Source: Colletotrichum lupini
Taxonomy: Eukaryota > Ascomycota > Sordariomycetes > Glomerellales > Glomerellaceae
DNA: 64,000 bases
Assembly: GCF_023278565.1 (NCBI RefSeq)
Contig: NC_064675.1
Coordinates: 6,510,001 to 6,574,000, forward strand
Direction: 5' to 3'
Each line of letters begins with the position of its first letter. Position 1 is the first letter of the stretch. The notes below the pieces were generated by a model. The model saw nothing but the letters and a program-made list of their open reading frames with translations. It was not told the origin of the DNA and ran no database searches. Of this stretch, positions 10,113-20,996 are shown one piece after another. Made by a program: the position numbers and the translations under genes.

Positions 10113-12215
10113 CACGCCTGGCGACTAAGCTTGGAGGCTACTGACTGATGCTGAGCAATATTCACCGCAAACGAAAGATTATAGAATCAGAAAGACATCA
10201 AGCATCAGTCCCTAAGAGGTAGGAGACAGGAAATTGGGGCAGGGAAGATTGACGATATAAGAAGACAAGAGCGCAGATCCTAGCCATCGGCTAGTTTCAA
10301 CCAGCAAAGACTAGGCAAAGTATAGGGAACTACCATATTGCGATGAGACAGAGGTTATTTGTGCATGGATGGGTAGGCTGACCCTGTCTTAGCCTGAGAA
10401 CTATTGCCTATGATCTGGTGAACGGGTGTCATTGGCTGTGCGTAGCGTTGGGAGTCTTGCTCGGCAAACGTTATAATAACCTTTTGCTCCCCGCTCAAGG
10501 GCCGTGCCTGGAGATGGTCGCTTCGGCGGCGGCACCACCGCCCTGGTACATCTCGCTTGCCCGTTGACAGCTGCCGGTAGTGCATAGTGACTTTCGGCAA
10601 AGGCGAACGGCGTGGGTTCGATCGGCATACTTCTCGGCCGCGCTGGTTCCCGAAGGGAGGAATGGTGATGGCTGAAGGCTAAGCTACGAAGCCAAATATG
10701 AGCTTGATGTCTGCGGTGTTCGTCGTAGCTTTGAATTCATGATATCACCTTGAACTGAGTCCCCAGACAGTTGCAGTAGCTGAAATGAACTTAACAGGCG
10801 AAGCGTGGGAGTAGAGCTTGTCTAGTCGCCTGCCTGGGGTAAACCAAGTTGAGGCCAGAGACTGTTCTGGATTTGCGCGCAACGTATTTCGGCAACGCGA
10901 GACAACGTGCCCAATACTGATAGAGCGCCGTTTCCCGCGAGACTTGACATCTTGGCGAGAGTTGTGCCTAAGCAATTGAAAGGTTCGGGCGGCAAATCTA
11001 AATGCCTCTCAGACTGCTTGAGCGAGCTCATGATCTTGCGGGATTTAGCGGAAGAACAAAGTTATTGTGACTAGAACAATAACTCGCATCAGTCGATGAC
11101 GGCAGGACGGCAGTGCCATGTGTAAAGTGGGATGATGAAGACCCAAGCGCAAACAGATGCCCAGAGCGCTGAAATGATGGGCGAACGCCGACGAAGTCGC
11201 GAGAGATCATACCCGGCTAAGGCATAGAACACGGGGTGTCTTGGATAGTTCATCAGTTTTAGCTCAACAGAACGTGAAGGTAGAGAGTCGGGGAGGGTTC
11301 GGTAGAGTTTCGAGGATCACGATGTCTATTCCGAACTAGCCTAGATTGCACCCTGGAACGCCCGTCTCGGTCTCTGTTGTGAAAGCGGACGCCTTCGTAT
11401 CCTAGAATGAGACGTAATCGGTGAAGCAAAAAGGAAAAAATATAACCGTCCAGGACTTTCACAACAGCTTGTCTAGACTAAAACACCCGGCCGAGACTTG
11501 AGGAACCACACCCGAGGCGACATCTCGGAACCCCGTTGGCTTGTTCGTGGACCGAGGCGGTCACGTTCGCGTACCGCGGCAGACGCAACCTTGAGACGAT
11601 CCATGATGAGATGCGTTGTATGCATATGTTGCATGCTGCATAGGTAGTCAGACACCTTGTCGCATCGAGGTGATGTCGGGGTGGAGTTGGAGCGTCTATT
11701 TCTAAGCTCGCGGTGTGTTGTCTTGTCACGAGTTGAAGTTGGCGGTCAGCGCCTGAGGTTGTCTCATTACTCCCGGAGAATTAATGGGAGGTGCAGGTAC
11801 TCCGTACCTCTTCGTACCTGACTTGGAACGCACGTCAATTGGACCCACTTGTCGGATGCGGCGCGAGCTTCGCCTATTTCTTTAGCGAGCGCGTTTCTAG
11901 TGCTCACCTTTCCAAATTTCCAGCGGTGATTCACCTTGATTCACTGAGAAACCGCAGTCACTCGCCGTGATGTTGACTCATCATTGGGCACGGACCCAAA
12001 TTCCCCCCCAAATGAGTCCAACGACCCCGCCACGTCCGCCACCGCTGATAAGATAAAAAATTCGAAAATCCCGGGCGACGATGGAGGGGCAGAGGGGTAC
12101 TCAACATCCACGCTCTAAGCAACCACTGTTTCTACCTTGAAAAGCCTCGAGCCAGCACCAAGCCACAGACAAGCTACATCACGAGCACCGCCAATCCAAA
12201 GGAGAAGTGCTCATC
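10113..12215. other. Long intergenic stretch between divergent tyrosinase and RIO1 genes
   Basis: 2.1 kb with no convincing coding sequence; the open frames here are short and without motifs. It must hold both promoters. Near 11,795-11,830 there is a small GGTAC/GTACC inverted motif and repeated GTACCT. The last 150 bases before the RIO1 start are C/A-rich, like a fungal 5' leader. Confidence 0.45.
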
Positions 12216-13906
12216 ATGGCTTCCAACGAGTCTCCCGCTGCTCCCCATGAGCCCCCCTATACATACCGCCCCAACCAGGGCTACGAACAGACCGAAGACA
12301 TCCCCGCCGAGCTGAGAACCGTGCCCCACGATGCCACAGGCCAGGAAGAAGACGACGACGACTTGGAGGACGTCTTTGGCGAGGATGAAGAGATTGATGA
12401 CGAGGACTGGACTGCCGACTCTGGCGATCTGACAAAGTCCTACAACCGCCAGCGCATGTTCAACAACAACGACAACGCCGTCCCGCGTTCCAACGTCCAG
12501 AGACCGACCGCCAATACCAAGTCGAGCGTCGACGACCAGATCACAGCACTTTCCAAGCATGCTGCCAAGATCAGATTGGATAGCGTCAAGGATACCGATG
12601 AGAAGAGCAAGGACAAGGCGGACCGCGCGACAAGTGAGCAGGTTCTGGATCAGCGTACGCGCATGATCCTGCTGCAGATGATCAACCGCGGCATCGTCAG
12701 TGAAATCCACGGTGCCATCAGCACTGGAAAAGAGGCCAACGTCTACCACGCCATTCTGCACCCCGAGGGAGACGGTCCTAATGTTCAGCGCGCCATTAAG
12801 GTGTACAAGACTTCGATTCTCGTCTTCAAGGATCGCGAAAGATACATCGCTGGCGAGCATCGTTTCCAGAAGGGTTTCGACAAGAGCAGCAACAGAAAGA
12901 TGGTCAAGCTGTGGGCTGAGAAGGAGTTCCGTAACTTAAGGAGAATACACGCTGCGGGCATCCCGTGCCCAGAACCCATCAGCCTGAAGCTGCACGTTCT
13001 GGCCATGGGTTTCCTTGGCGACAAGAAGGGATGGGCGTATCCCCGCCTGAGAGACGCAAATCTGACTGGAGACGACGTCGAAGAGCAGTGGAGGGCACTG
13101 TACGTTCAGCTGCTGGGCCTCATGCGCCGGATATACCAGATTTGCAGGCTCGTCCACGCCGATCTGAGCGAGTACAACGTCCTGTACAACGCTGGAAAGC
13201 TGTATATCATTGACGTATCCCAGAGTGTAGAGCCCGATCACCCGCGGGCGTTGGAGTTCCTGCGCATGGATATCAAGAACGTCGGCGACTTCTTCAGGAG
13301 AAAGGGCGTCGATACGCTCAGCGACCGCAGCATCTTTGACTTCATCTCTGCGACAGACGGCCCTGTCGAAGAGCCCGCCCTGGGCGAGGCTATCGAGCAG
13401 TTGTACACCAACAGACCTGCGGACGACGAGGAAGCTGCTGCCGAGCAGGAGGTTGACAACGAGGTCTTCCGGAAACAGTACATTCCCCAGACCCTCGAAC
13501 AGGTCTACGACATTGAGAAGGATGCCGCCAAGATCGGGCAGGGTGATGGTGATCAGCTTGTCTACAAGAACCTTTTGGCCGACACTGTCGTCAAGGACGA
13601 AGAGAAGAAAGAAGAGGAGGAGGAGGAAGAGACATCAGAGGACGAGTCAGGCAGCGGAGCTTCTCTGGCCAGTGGCGAGGAGGACGATTCCAAGTTTGAC
13701 AAGGGCCGGCCTAGGGGGCGCAAGCACGAAGACAAGGAGGAGAAGAAGGCAAGTCTAAATCGTGGTCTTTGAGGAGTAGCGTTACTAACACAACACAGCA
13801 ACACAAGCAAGCGGTTAAGGAGGCCAAGCGCGAGAAGCGCAAGGAGAAGATTCCCAAGAGCGTCAAGAAGAAGCTCGTCTCTGCGTCGTCAAGAAAGAAG
13901 CACTAG
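12216..13906 (+). CDS. RIO1: RIO1 atypical serine kinase (ribosome biogenesis)
   Basis: Exons 12216-13748 and 13799-13906 encode about 546 aa. The start is the ATG at 12216 in good context (atcATGG); an in-frame GTG at 12207 was rejected. An acidic N-terminus (about 44-66) precedes the RIO kinase domain. Visible are the ATP-binding loop STGKEANVYHA (about 169-179), the catalytic loop HADLSEYN (about 314-321) and the metal-binding IIDVSQSVE (about 331-339), all diagnostic for the RIO1 subfamily. The C-terminus has a Glu-rich stretch and ends in a Lys/Arg-rich tail encoded by exon 2 (KEAKREKRKEKIPKS). Family role: an essential kinase/ATPase in late cytoplasmic 40S subunit maturation and release of assembly factors. 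A 50-nt GC-AG intron separates the last exon. Confidence 0.95.
13749..13798 (+). other. RIO1: Non-canonical GC-AG intron of RIO1
   Basis: Reading resumes in phase 0 only if exon 1 ends at AAG (13748) and the intron runs from GCAAGT to ACACAG, with branch site TTACTAAC. AAG|GCAAGT is the strong flanking context known for GC donors. A GT donor two bases downstream would put exon 2 out of frame, onto a stop after six codons. Confidence 0.85.
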
Positions 13907-14714
13907 ACTGCTGACTCGGGGACTAGAGCAAGCGAGCCGCATGGGCTCCAGCGAGGATAGGTCTGGCGGCGGAGGACATATTCATGTGTATGCAATCGGG
14001 TGATGAAGACTCGATCGGCCACGGACGGGCGGGATGCCGTGTTTTGGCTCTTGCGCCGTAACCGCTCCTTGCCCGTCATAACTGGCTCTAGAATGCTCTG
14101 GAGGTTTCACACGCCTCGAGGGTATCGTGATGATCAAGGAGAGCTCTGACGATTGCTACCATTCTGCGGCGGTGTTAGAACCTGGGCATGGAAGAGTGTG
14201 GGCTATTCAGGTCGAGCCCATCCATCAGTGACGACATATACCGAGCAGATAATCAAAGGCATCTTCTTCGCCATTTCTTCCTTTGGACTTCGTGATGTGA
14301 CACCCTGCCCTTTCCTCAATATGCCTCTTTCCCTCTGCCCAAGGTGGGACGGGTGCCTACCTGCCTCGTATGGTACTAGAGTACTTAGCTGCGAAGGTGA
14401 GCGACGTTCGAAGGTGAGGAAGGCACGTATTCCCGCCTTCCTGCACCTTACTCCTGCCTTCCGCAATTTCACGTTGACGGCGGAAGGTATCTAGGCATCC
14501 CGTTCTTGCCTCTTCTCACGGATCCTTAGGTCTCGCCTCTTTTTCTTCCACAAATTCCTTCAACCCTCCACAGAATCACACTTCGGACACTCTTTCATCC
14601 TCAACTCTGAGTCCATCATCACTCGTTTCTTCCACCTTCACTAAGACGTTGCCGATTTCCGACCTTTTTCAAGGCAAAACTACCTCCACTCGTTACTCCC
14701 GACGACCGCTCAAC
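13907..14714. promoter_or_regulatory. Intergenic: RIO1 3' side and WSC gene promoter/leader
   Basis: No gene found. The last 200 bases before the WSC start are strongly pyrimidine-rich (14,500-14,640), typical of a highly expressed fungal promoter or 5' leader. A near-perfect hairpin lies at 14,411-14,449 (listed separately). Confidence 0.5.
14411..14449. repeat. Inverted repeat (hairpin) upstream of WSC gene
   Basis: AAGGTGAGGAAGGC pairs with GCCTTCCTGCACCTT (one-base bulge) around a 10-base loop. It sits about 270 bases upstream of the WSC start codon. It could be a paired binding site or a structured 5' leader; the sequence does not decide. Confidence 0.6.
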
Positions 14715-15831
14715 ATGTTGAAGCCTCTCCTCATCTTGCTGGTGGCTGTCATGGTCGCGGCTCAGGCCAACCATGTCATCTCCGGCTTCGAGTATCTCGG
14801 ATGCGTCAGTGTCACCTCGGACAAGTTCGACGCTTTTGTCGACTTTGGTAAAGGCTACACCCCTGAGCAGTGTCAATCGGCTTGCACCGGTCGCAACTAC
14901 GCTGCTACTTTCCCCGAGTAAGTCATCTTCCAGGGCATATGCATGGCCATTCTCTACATTATCATCCCAGCTGAACATTGATACTGATGATGGATTGTTC
15001 CGCCGCAATAGTGGTTGTCGTTGTGGGAGCAGCATCCAGAGCTTCCCAGTCGTGAACGAGGCTCTCTGTAGCTACCCGTGCAACCGCAACACCGCGCTTG
15101 GCCAGTGTGGATTTTTCAACCCACCGACCTGCAGCTATGCCAATGTGTACAAGGCCTGTAACGAGATGCCGCTCCCCTCTGATCCGTCTCCCGTTGGCCC
15201 GGCCTCGACCGGTCCAGTTGGCAACGATCCAGGTTCAGATATCACGTACTCCACAATCCGACTCCCTCCCATCACCCGTACCGTGAAACTGGCTACGAGA
15301 TCTACCGTCATCATCCAGAGCGTCACGCCTGGTAGCGATGGTCTGACAACTTCCTGCACCGTGCTGTCGGGCACTCCCACTACTCTGGCGCCAGCGTCTC
15401 CTTCAGCTCCCACAGTTGTCGTTCAGACGGTCATCGTTCATGTCCCGCCAAAGAGCACCCCTGGATTGCAGAGTTACGGCAGTGTCCAGTCGGATCCTCC
15501 CGTGGCTACCGCACCACCGGCTGCGCCGATGACTGAGACATACACCAACCCGTCCTCGCCATCTCAGACGACTCCCAGCGACCCCAACGTCACCAGTCTG
15601 ACCTCGTACGACGACCCTCCCGTTGCCGTTCCTCCTCCCGGCAATGTCACTGTTCCCGTTGCTACATCGACCCCCGATGGACCGATGTTCCAGACTCTCA
15701 TTCTAACGGACGACCCTCCTGCTGCCACCGCGACGTCCACGCCAGCCGTCGTGACTCAGAGCCCAGCGCAGCGGCTCACAGTCTCGGGCATTGGCATCGT
15801 CGTTGGGGTTCTGATCGCGATGGGTTTCTAG
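14715..15831 (+). CDS. WSC-domain cell-surface protein, probably GPI-anchored
   Basis: Exons 14715-14917 and 15012-15831 (94-nt GT..AG intron) encode about 340 aa. Residues 1-18 are a signal peptide (LLILLVAVMVAAQA). One Cys-rich WSC domain follows (about 22-105): GFEYLGCVS, YTPEQCQSACTGRNYAATFPE, then across the splice GCRCGSS and eight-plus cysteines in all. The rest is a long Ser/Thr/Pro-rich stalk suited to O-mannosylation. The protein ends in a hydrophobic segment without a basic cytoplasmic tail (SGIGIVVGVLIAMGF), which suggests a GPI-anchor signal rather than a signalling-type WSC sensor. Role inferred: wall glucan/carbohydrate binding or adhesion. Confidence 0.85.
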
Positions 15832-16608
15832 TTACTTACCGCTCATGTATGAGCATGTACGAGAAAGAAACAACGAGAAACAAGGGTGGACGGCGAGAAT
15901 GTTACTTGCTTGGAAGATTTTTGGAGGCTCTGAGGCCTGATAGTCACCGGCAGCCATTAGTTCAGGGGCGTGATGCTGGGGAAAGTTGCTAGCATAGTCT
16001 CAGGCTCTTGTCAAGACGCGAACATTAAGAGAATCATCTGTCTTATTCCCGAGGCTGACTTGCCCGTGATTATTTGACGAACGTGAGGTTGAGCCCTCAC
16101 AGATGCGCCGCCAATCAGGGTTGCCTTAGTGATTAATTTCTTCCAGAGTTGCCTTCATGGCTGAATCCTCCCAGACGCATCTGCATTCTTGACCTAAGGC
16201 CGCTTGCGGTTGCTTCAGTGGCAGGATTCAGGGGTACAGTCTAGGCACTGTAACATGGCCGTTCGTCAATCCGCTGGCTGCTCTTCCCTGCCAAATTTCG
16301 CACTGTGTGGAGGACCTTCCTGGAACTGGGACCTGGTGAAGAGTACGTACCGAAGACCGCCTTATCGTCAAATTCAGGGCAGTCGCCCCGATCCGGGACC
16401 TTCTCGGAGTCATGCCCGGCGTCCAGATAGTTCGTTTAGGCGGTACTTCAAGTCTGCAAGACCATCTGCTGCCTTACCTCACTGGGTTTCCTTACTCCTG
16501 CAACATCTCTTGCTTTCTTAACTTCAACAAGAACAGCAGATAGTCGGGCAAACTGATCAACATCTGCGCCGCCATCTGCTCTGCCGTTCGGTACGGCGCC
16601 CAGCAGCC
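15832..16608. other. Intergenic, no gene seen
   Basis: 777 bases between two plus-strand genes. A 105-codon plus frame (16204-16521) and shorter minus frames carry no recognisable motif. It presumably holds the promoter of the DUF7730 gene. Confidence 0.45.
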
Positions 16609-17951
16609 ATGTCGGAACTACCCCTCCAAATACCAACCCTGGGTCGCGACACATTACCGCGGGCCATGCCGCGCGACGCGCCTCTCACCGCTTCGGATGC
16701 GGACGCAGTTCCGGCCACGTCGATCAAAGGAGACGACCGAGCCGAAGTAACCCCCGACGCCGAGGCCGTCGCCTCTTACCAGATTTCTCTGCCCATCCGG
16801 ACACGGCAGCCGTCCAGGGAAGCGAAGAAGCGTGCGGGTGGCTCTGCGGGGCCGTTCTTCGAGGTCCTCTCATCCGACCTCCGCTACCAGATTTACCAGC
16901 TGGCTTTTGGCCGCAAGATCCTACACCTGTACTTACTGTATCGCCGCAGCCTCCAGCCAGATGTGAGATGGAGGAAAGGCCATCAACCTGTGCCGGCTTG
17001 GTACCCCCATTCACCGAGCGTGTCGCCTATGGATCCGCCTTTTGCCGATGCGAGTATGACGCCGCAGTGGTACTGGTGGAGCTGCGTGTGCGGCCCCGAG
17101 GACCGCAAGCTCGAGACCAAACTGTCTGATCAGTGTCCTAGAGGGTTCTACCAGACGTGTGGTCCTAAGGAGACATATCTGGGTATACTCCCGTGGCTGC
17201 TGACATGCCGAAGAGCGTGAGTTTGCTCTCCGCACCTGGGCGAGTTCATCGTAACGCATGAGACTAAGCCAACAGCGGTTGTGTCACATCAGATGACCAG
17301 TACTGACTGAATTACAGCTACGAAGAGACGATACAGGTCTTGTACGCGAGCAACACATTCAAGTTCGAGCAGAGGCTTGAGGCTATGTATTTTCCGTACG
17401 CCATCGCTACGCCGCACTTCACTTGGATCACATCTCTAGAAATACGCATACCGGATCGTGATGAGTCCCTTGTCGACAAATCGTTAGACAAGTCCCCGCG
17501 GCCATCACCTGGAGCACCCACGATCACTGAGCTTCGCGCACTGAGCCCCCGAGATCAGTATCTGAACATTATCAAAAGCATCGCGCCAAACTTCCCTGCC
17601 CTCCGTCGGTTACATATTTCGTTTGAGGGCTCCGTTCGTAGGGTCCCGGTTCCTCGACCAAATGTGACAACGCTCCTCATCTCCACTCTCGGTGAGGTGG
17701 ACACAGACGAGCTGGAGTCTCTCATCCTAGGTCCCATTGACACGATGCCAGTGGAGATTGAGAAGCAGGTTCTGTTTTATCAATCACTCTACACAGCACT
17801 TCTCACAGCAGAGAGCCAGAAGAGCGAGGGCGAGGTCAAGGAGGTGGAGTACCTGCGGAGCGACGGTCGCCCTGGATGGACCAAGTTCTGGCGGTCGTTA
17901 GACTCAGCAGAGGGGAGCAAGACTGGATACTGGGTTTGCAAGCATGGCTGA
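16609..17951 (+). CDS. DUF7730-type protein
   Basis: Exons 16609-17216 and 17318-17951, joined by a 101-nt GT..AG intron with an ACTGAC branch site, give about 413 aa. The N-terminal 75 residues look disordered. The domain starts with FFEVLSSDLRYQIYQLAFG (about 83-101), the fungal pattern in which a short F-box-like helix pair opens DUF7730/2EXR proteins. The splice restores LLTCRRAYEETIQVLYASNTFKFE, the conserved 'cross-over' segment of the family. The function of this family is not known. No signal peptide or membrane segment is visible, so it is probably intracellular. Confidence 0.75.
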
Positions 17952-18844
17952 GAAGCCGAGACCGAAGGTTGACAGCCTAGAAGGCAGGCTTGTCTCGGTT
18001 CATGTATAGGCCCCGTCACACGTCACGGTTCGTCTGAGGCTCGCCTCGTTCGGCCGGCGCATCACACTATACCAAGGCATTTCAAGTTCCAAACAGACGT
18101 CTGTCAAGTTGGTTCACTTCTCTGATTACGCAGAGCTGTCCTGGAAGCAAGCTTTCTAGTTCTCGAGTGCTGACGCTTTGCGGAGGTATCGGATGTGGGG
18201 AAGGCGAGAGCACCGCGGCCGAGCCGTGCGCCGTGCGGAGGCTGTCCTTCATGCTTCTGTGCCTCTGCCCCTCATCCGATACCCATGTTCTCCCCTTCCG
18301 CGCCAGCGTTTTGTAAAGTAACCCTCCTTCGTTCTCGGAATTTGTAGGGATGGATCATGCAATCTTCCTGCCGCTTGCTTGCTACTTATTGTAACAGGAG
18401 AAGAAACGAAAAAGTCAGCTCTGCAAACGCTATGGCGGCACGACGGTCTCCAACAAAACGTTTCCATTGTCTGTGAGCACATGTCTCCTGTTTCCTCTCG
18501 GTGGAGTGACCTGACTGGGGGTAGAGAGCTCTCTGCTGTTATATAATACGAGAGCTGTCGCACGTTTTGATGTCTGCGGCACTAACATATGCACGCTCGG
18601 TTGTGGCTTCTTTTCATCTTCAGCTCAGCTCATCTTCGGTCTTTGGGAATCTTGAGATCACCGGCGCTCAAAGACACTCGCAATTCATAGCGAAGTACTA
18701 ACGGAACGAGACGAAATACCCGCGAGAAACATCGGGTCGAGCTACGGGAACAACCGACAGACGCGGGACTAAACTAGCGACCGCGGGAGACGAATTTGCC
18801 GCCAACGAAACGAAACGGAACGAAACAAAACGTACCGTGCCGCC
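17952..18844. promoter_or_regulatory. Intergenic with foldback and 5-bp repeat tract
   Basis: No gene found. It contains an inverted repeat (18,186-18,285). Just before the next gene there is a run of about six degenerate ACGAA units (18,804-18,832) in the presumed 5' leader. Confidence 0.5.
18186..18285. repeat. Interrupted inverted repeat
   Basis: GGTATCGGATG(t)GGGG on the left pairs with CCCC(t)CATCCGATACC about 70 bases further on (11 perfect plus 4 after one mismatch). It lies between the ends of two same-strand genes. It could be a foldback remnant, a 3'-end structure or a regulatory dyad. Confidence 0.6.
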
Positions 18845-20044
18845 ATGCATTCGCCAATGTCAAGCCTCGACCATTGGTGGTGGCGCTTCCTAGAGAACCA
18901 TGTCTACCGCATCCCTCCACCGCCGAAGCGCAAGCGCACGAAGCCGATGCAAGTTCTCTGCGTCGGTCCGCCGCGCAGCGCTACCGAGTCCCTGCAGCAG
19001 GCTCTACTTGCGCTCGGGTACGATCATACCTATCACGGCTGGGATATCGTCTACGACGACCCGCCGATTCCTGCTACGGGATGGGGGAAGCTTGCTCGGA
19101 AGAAGTGGTACGGCGGTGGCGGGTCATCCTCGCCGAAACGCAAAGGAGGCAAAGAGATTGATGACACATCATCAGAAGGCGACTGCCAGATCACAGCTGA
19201 GGAATTTGACGAGCTGCTGGGCCACTGTGTCGCGGTGACGGACGCAGCGGCGAGTTGCTTTGCGGCGGAGATGATCCGAGCGTACCCCGAGGCCAAAGTT
19301 GTGCTCAATGTGCGGCGGGACCTTGACTCGTGGCATAAGAGCGCGGTCAAAACGCTGGTTCACGTGAATGAGAGCTGGAGCTTCTGGGTGTCGAGTCTGT
19401 TGGATCGAGAGGCGTTTTGGGCGTGGCACGTGTATGAGAGGTTCTTGTGGGCCTTGTTCTTCCGCGCGCCGGATGGCGATATGGCGAGAGCGATTAGGAG
19501 GAACGGCAAGTGGGTTTATCGTGGTAAGTATTTTTCTTTTTCTTGTCCTGACTACTGCTTTAGTGTCGGCTCAATGTTGCTTTTTTGGGGGGTCAAGCCT
19601 TTTCTATTGCTTCTTTCAAGCACAAGCCTTTTCTGCACGCGCGTCACAAGAGTCTTGCCTGGCCTTGAGTGGATGCTCGTGGTCTGATCTACGAGACCTC
19701 CGCCGACAAGACGGACCCACGTCTCGCGGCAGGAAAACCTCGTGGGATGACGGGACTAACGGCACGTAATAGAACACTGCGACATGATCCGAGGCATGGT
19801 GCCCGCTGACCGATTGCTCGAGTGGTCCGCCGATGAAGGATGGGAGCCTCTGTGCAAGTTCCTGGGTAAGGAGGTGCCCGATGTGCCGTTCCCGCACGCG
19901 AATGCCGCTGGGCCTGGGGGCGGCTGGAAGGCGAGGGAGGAGATGGCGATTAAGAGGTGGGTTGAAGGGGTATTGACGAATTTGATACTGTTAGGGATTT
20001 TCTTTGTGGGAGGGTGTGCTGTCTGGATCAAGTATGGGAGGTGA
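18845..20044 (+). CDS. Sulfotransferase-like P-loop protein with C-terminal membrane anchor
   Basis: Exons 18845-19523 and 19773-20044 encode about 316 aa. The 249-nt intron is long for this window and has a GTAAGT donor and an ACTAAC branch site. The N-terminal P-loop VGPPRSATESL (about 40-50) matches the 5'-phosphosulfate loop (G-x-P-R-[ST]-x-T-x-S-L) of the fungal Sulfotransfer_4 family. AYPEAKVVLNVRRDLDSWHKS (about 140-160) matches the 3'-phosphate-binding strand and helix (xxRxPxxxxxS). The splice restores a conserved MIRGMVP...LLEW region. The C-terminal helix NLILLGIFFVGGCAVWI is a membrane anchor. A Gly/Lys-rich insert (about 92-110) is atypical. Enzymatic activity is not established for most fungal members. 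Confidence 0.75.
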
Positions 20045-20996
20045 AGACAACATCTTGTGTGAAGATTGGTGTTAGAGTAAGCTGAATCGGAGAGAGTATT
20101 ATGGTGCGTTCCTATAATGCGGATGATGCGGAACATGTTACGAGACGCTGTAGGCGGTTGCGGAATAGTTACTCTTGAAGTCCTCACGGGCCGGGGACAT
20201 CCATCGTAGTACGAGAGAACAGGTCGTACCCAGATGCGATGCTATAATGACTTGCCTTGCTACCTTCAAGTTCTCAACCACAAATACTTGTCCCTTGTCT
20301 GAATAGGATCACTGGTCAACATCATTGCCGCGATATTGCGTTACTCAGTGTTCGGAACGCTTATTCTGCCGCGGGTTGAGTGCTCACGGCCGCCCTGCCC
20401 AAGGTACTCAGTCGTACTATCAGATAATGTTAAGTTTACTACAGCTGGCATGGGTCAATTTCTTTCGTTCATTGACGATAGTCTTTATCACTCACCTGGC
20501 ATGGTTAATTTCTCTTAGCTTTGTTGTTTGAAGGGGGACGCGGTTTGTTTCTCGCTCGCGCTCACGGTTGATGATAATCTAGGAAGCGATGAAGGCAACC
20601 TCAATGGTCTGATTGACTGGAATTGTTTGTGATTTAAACGTACTGTTTGTGATTTAAACGTATCGATGATACCGTAGCCATCTCCGAAACGCAACCATGG
20701 AGTTCCTCAAACACCTGCAAACCGACTTCTTCAAGGTATTGACGCCATAAGTATCTCCGAAATGTCAAAATAAAGCTTTTATTAGACCTTGCAGCCCCCG
20801 CGGCAGCTAGCCCATCTTCAACTTCATGATCAAGCTATTCGATCTGAAAACTAAATGTTGCCTGTTTTATTCAAATGTAAGAAATTACATTCCCGCAAGT
20901 CGCCCTCTAGAAGTTGGAAACTGGAGCTTCACATCCATCTTATTACTTTCAGCAACATACTGGGTACCGAATCAACACATCCAGACAAGAGAAAGA
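20045..20996. other. Intergenic with short tandem duplication
   Basis: No confident gene. A mini-frame at about 20,698 (starting MEFLKHLQTDFFK and followed by a possible GT..AG intron) resembles an exon start but leads nowhere I can recognise. A 20-base tandem duplication lies at 20,624-20,662. A looser direct repeat (CTGGCATGG...AATTTC) occurs near 20,445 and 20,498. Confidence 0.4.
20624..20662. repeat. Two tandem copies of a 19-20 base unit
   Basis: TGTTTGTGATTTAAACGTA occurs at 20,624-20,642 and again, identical, at 20,644-20,662. It includes the palindrome GTTTAAAC-like core (ATTTAAAC). Confidence 0.85.
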
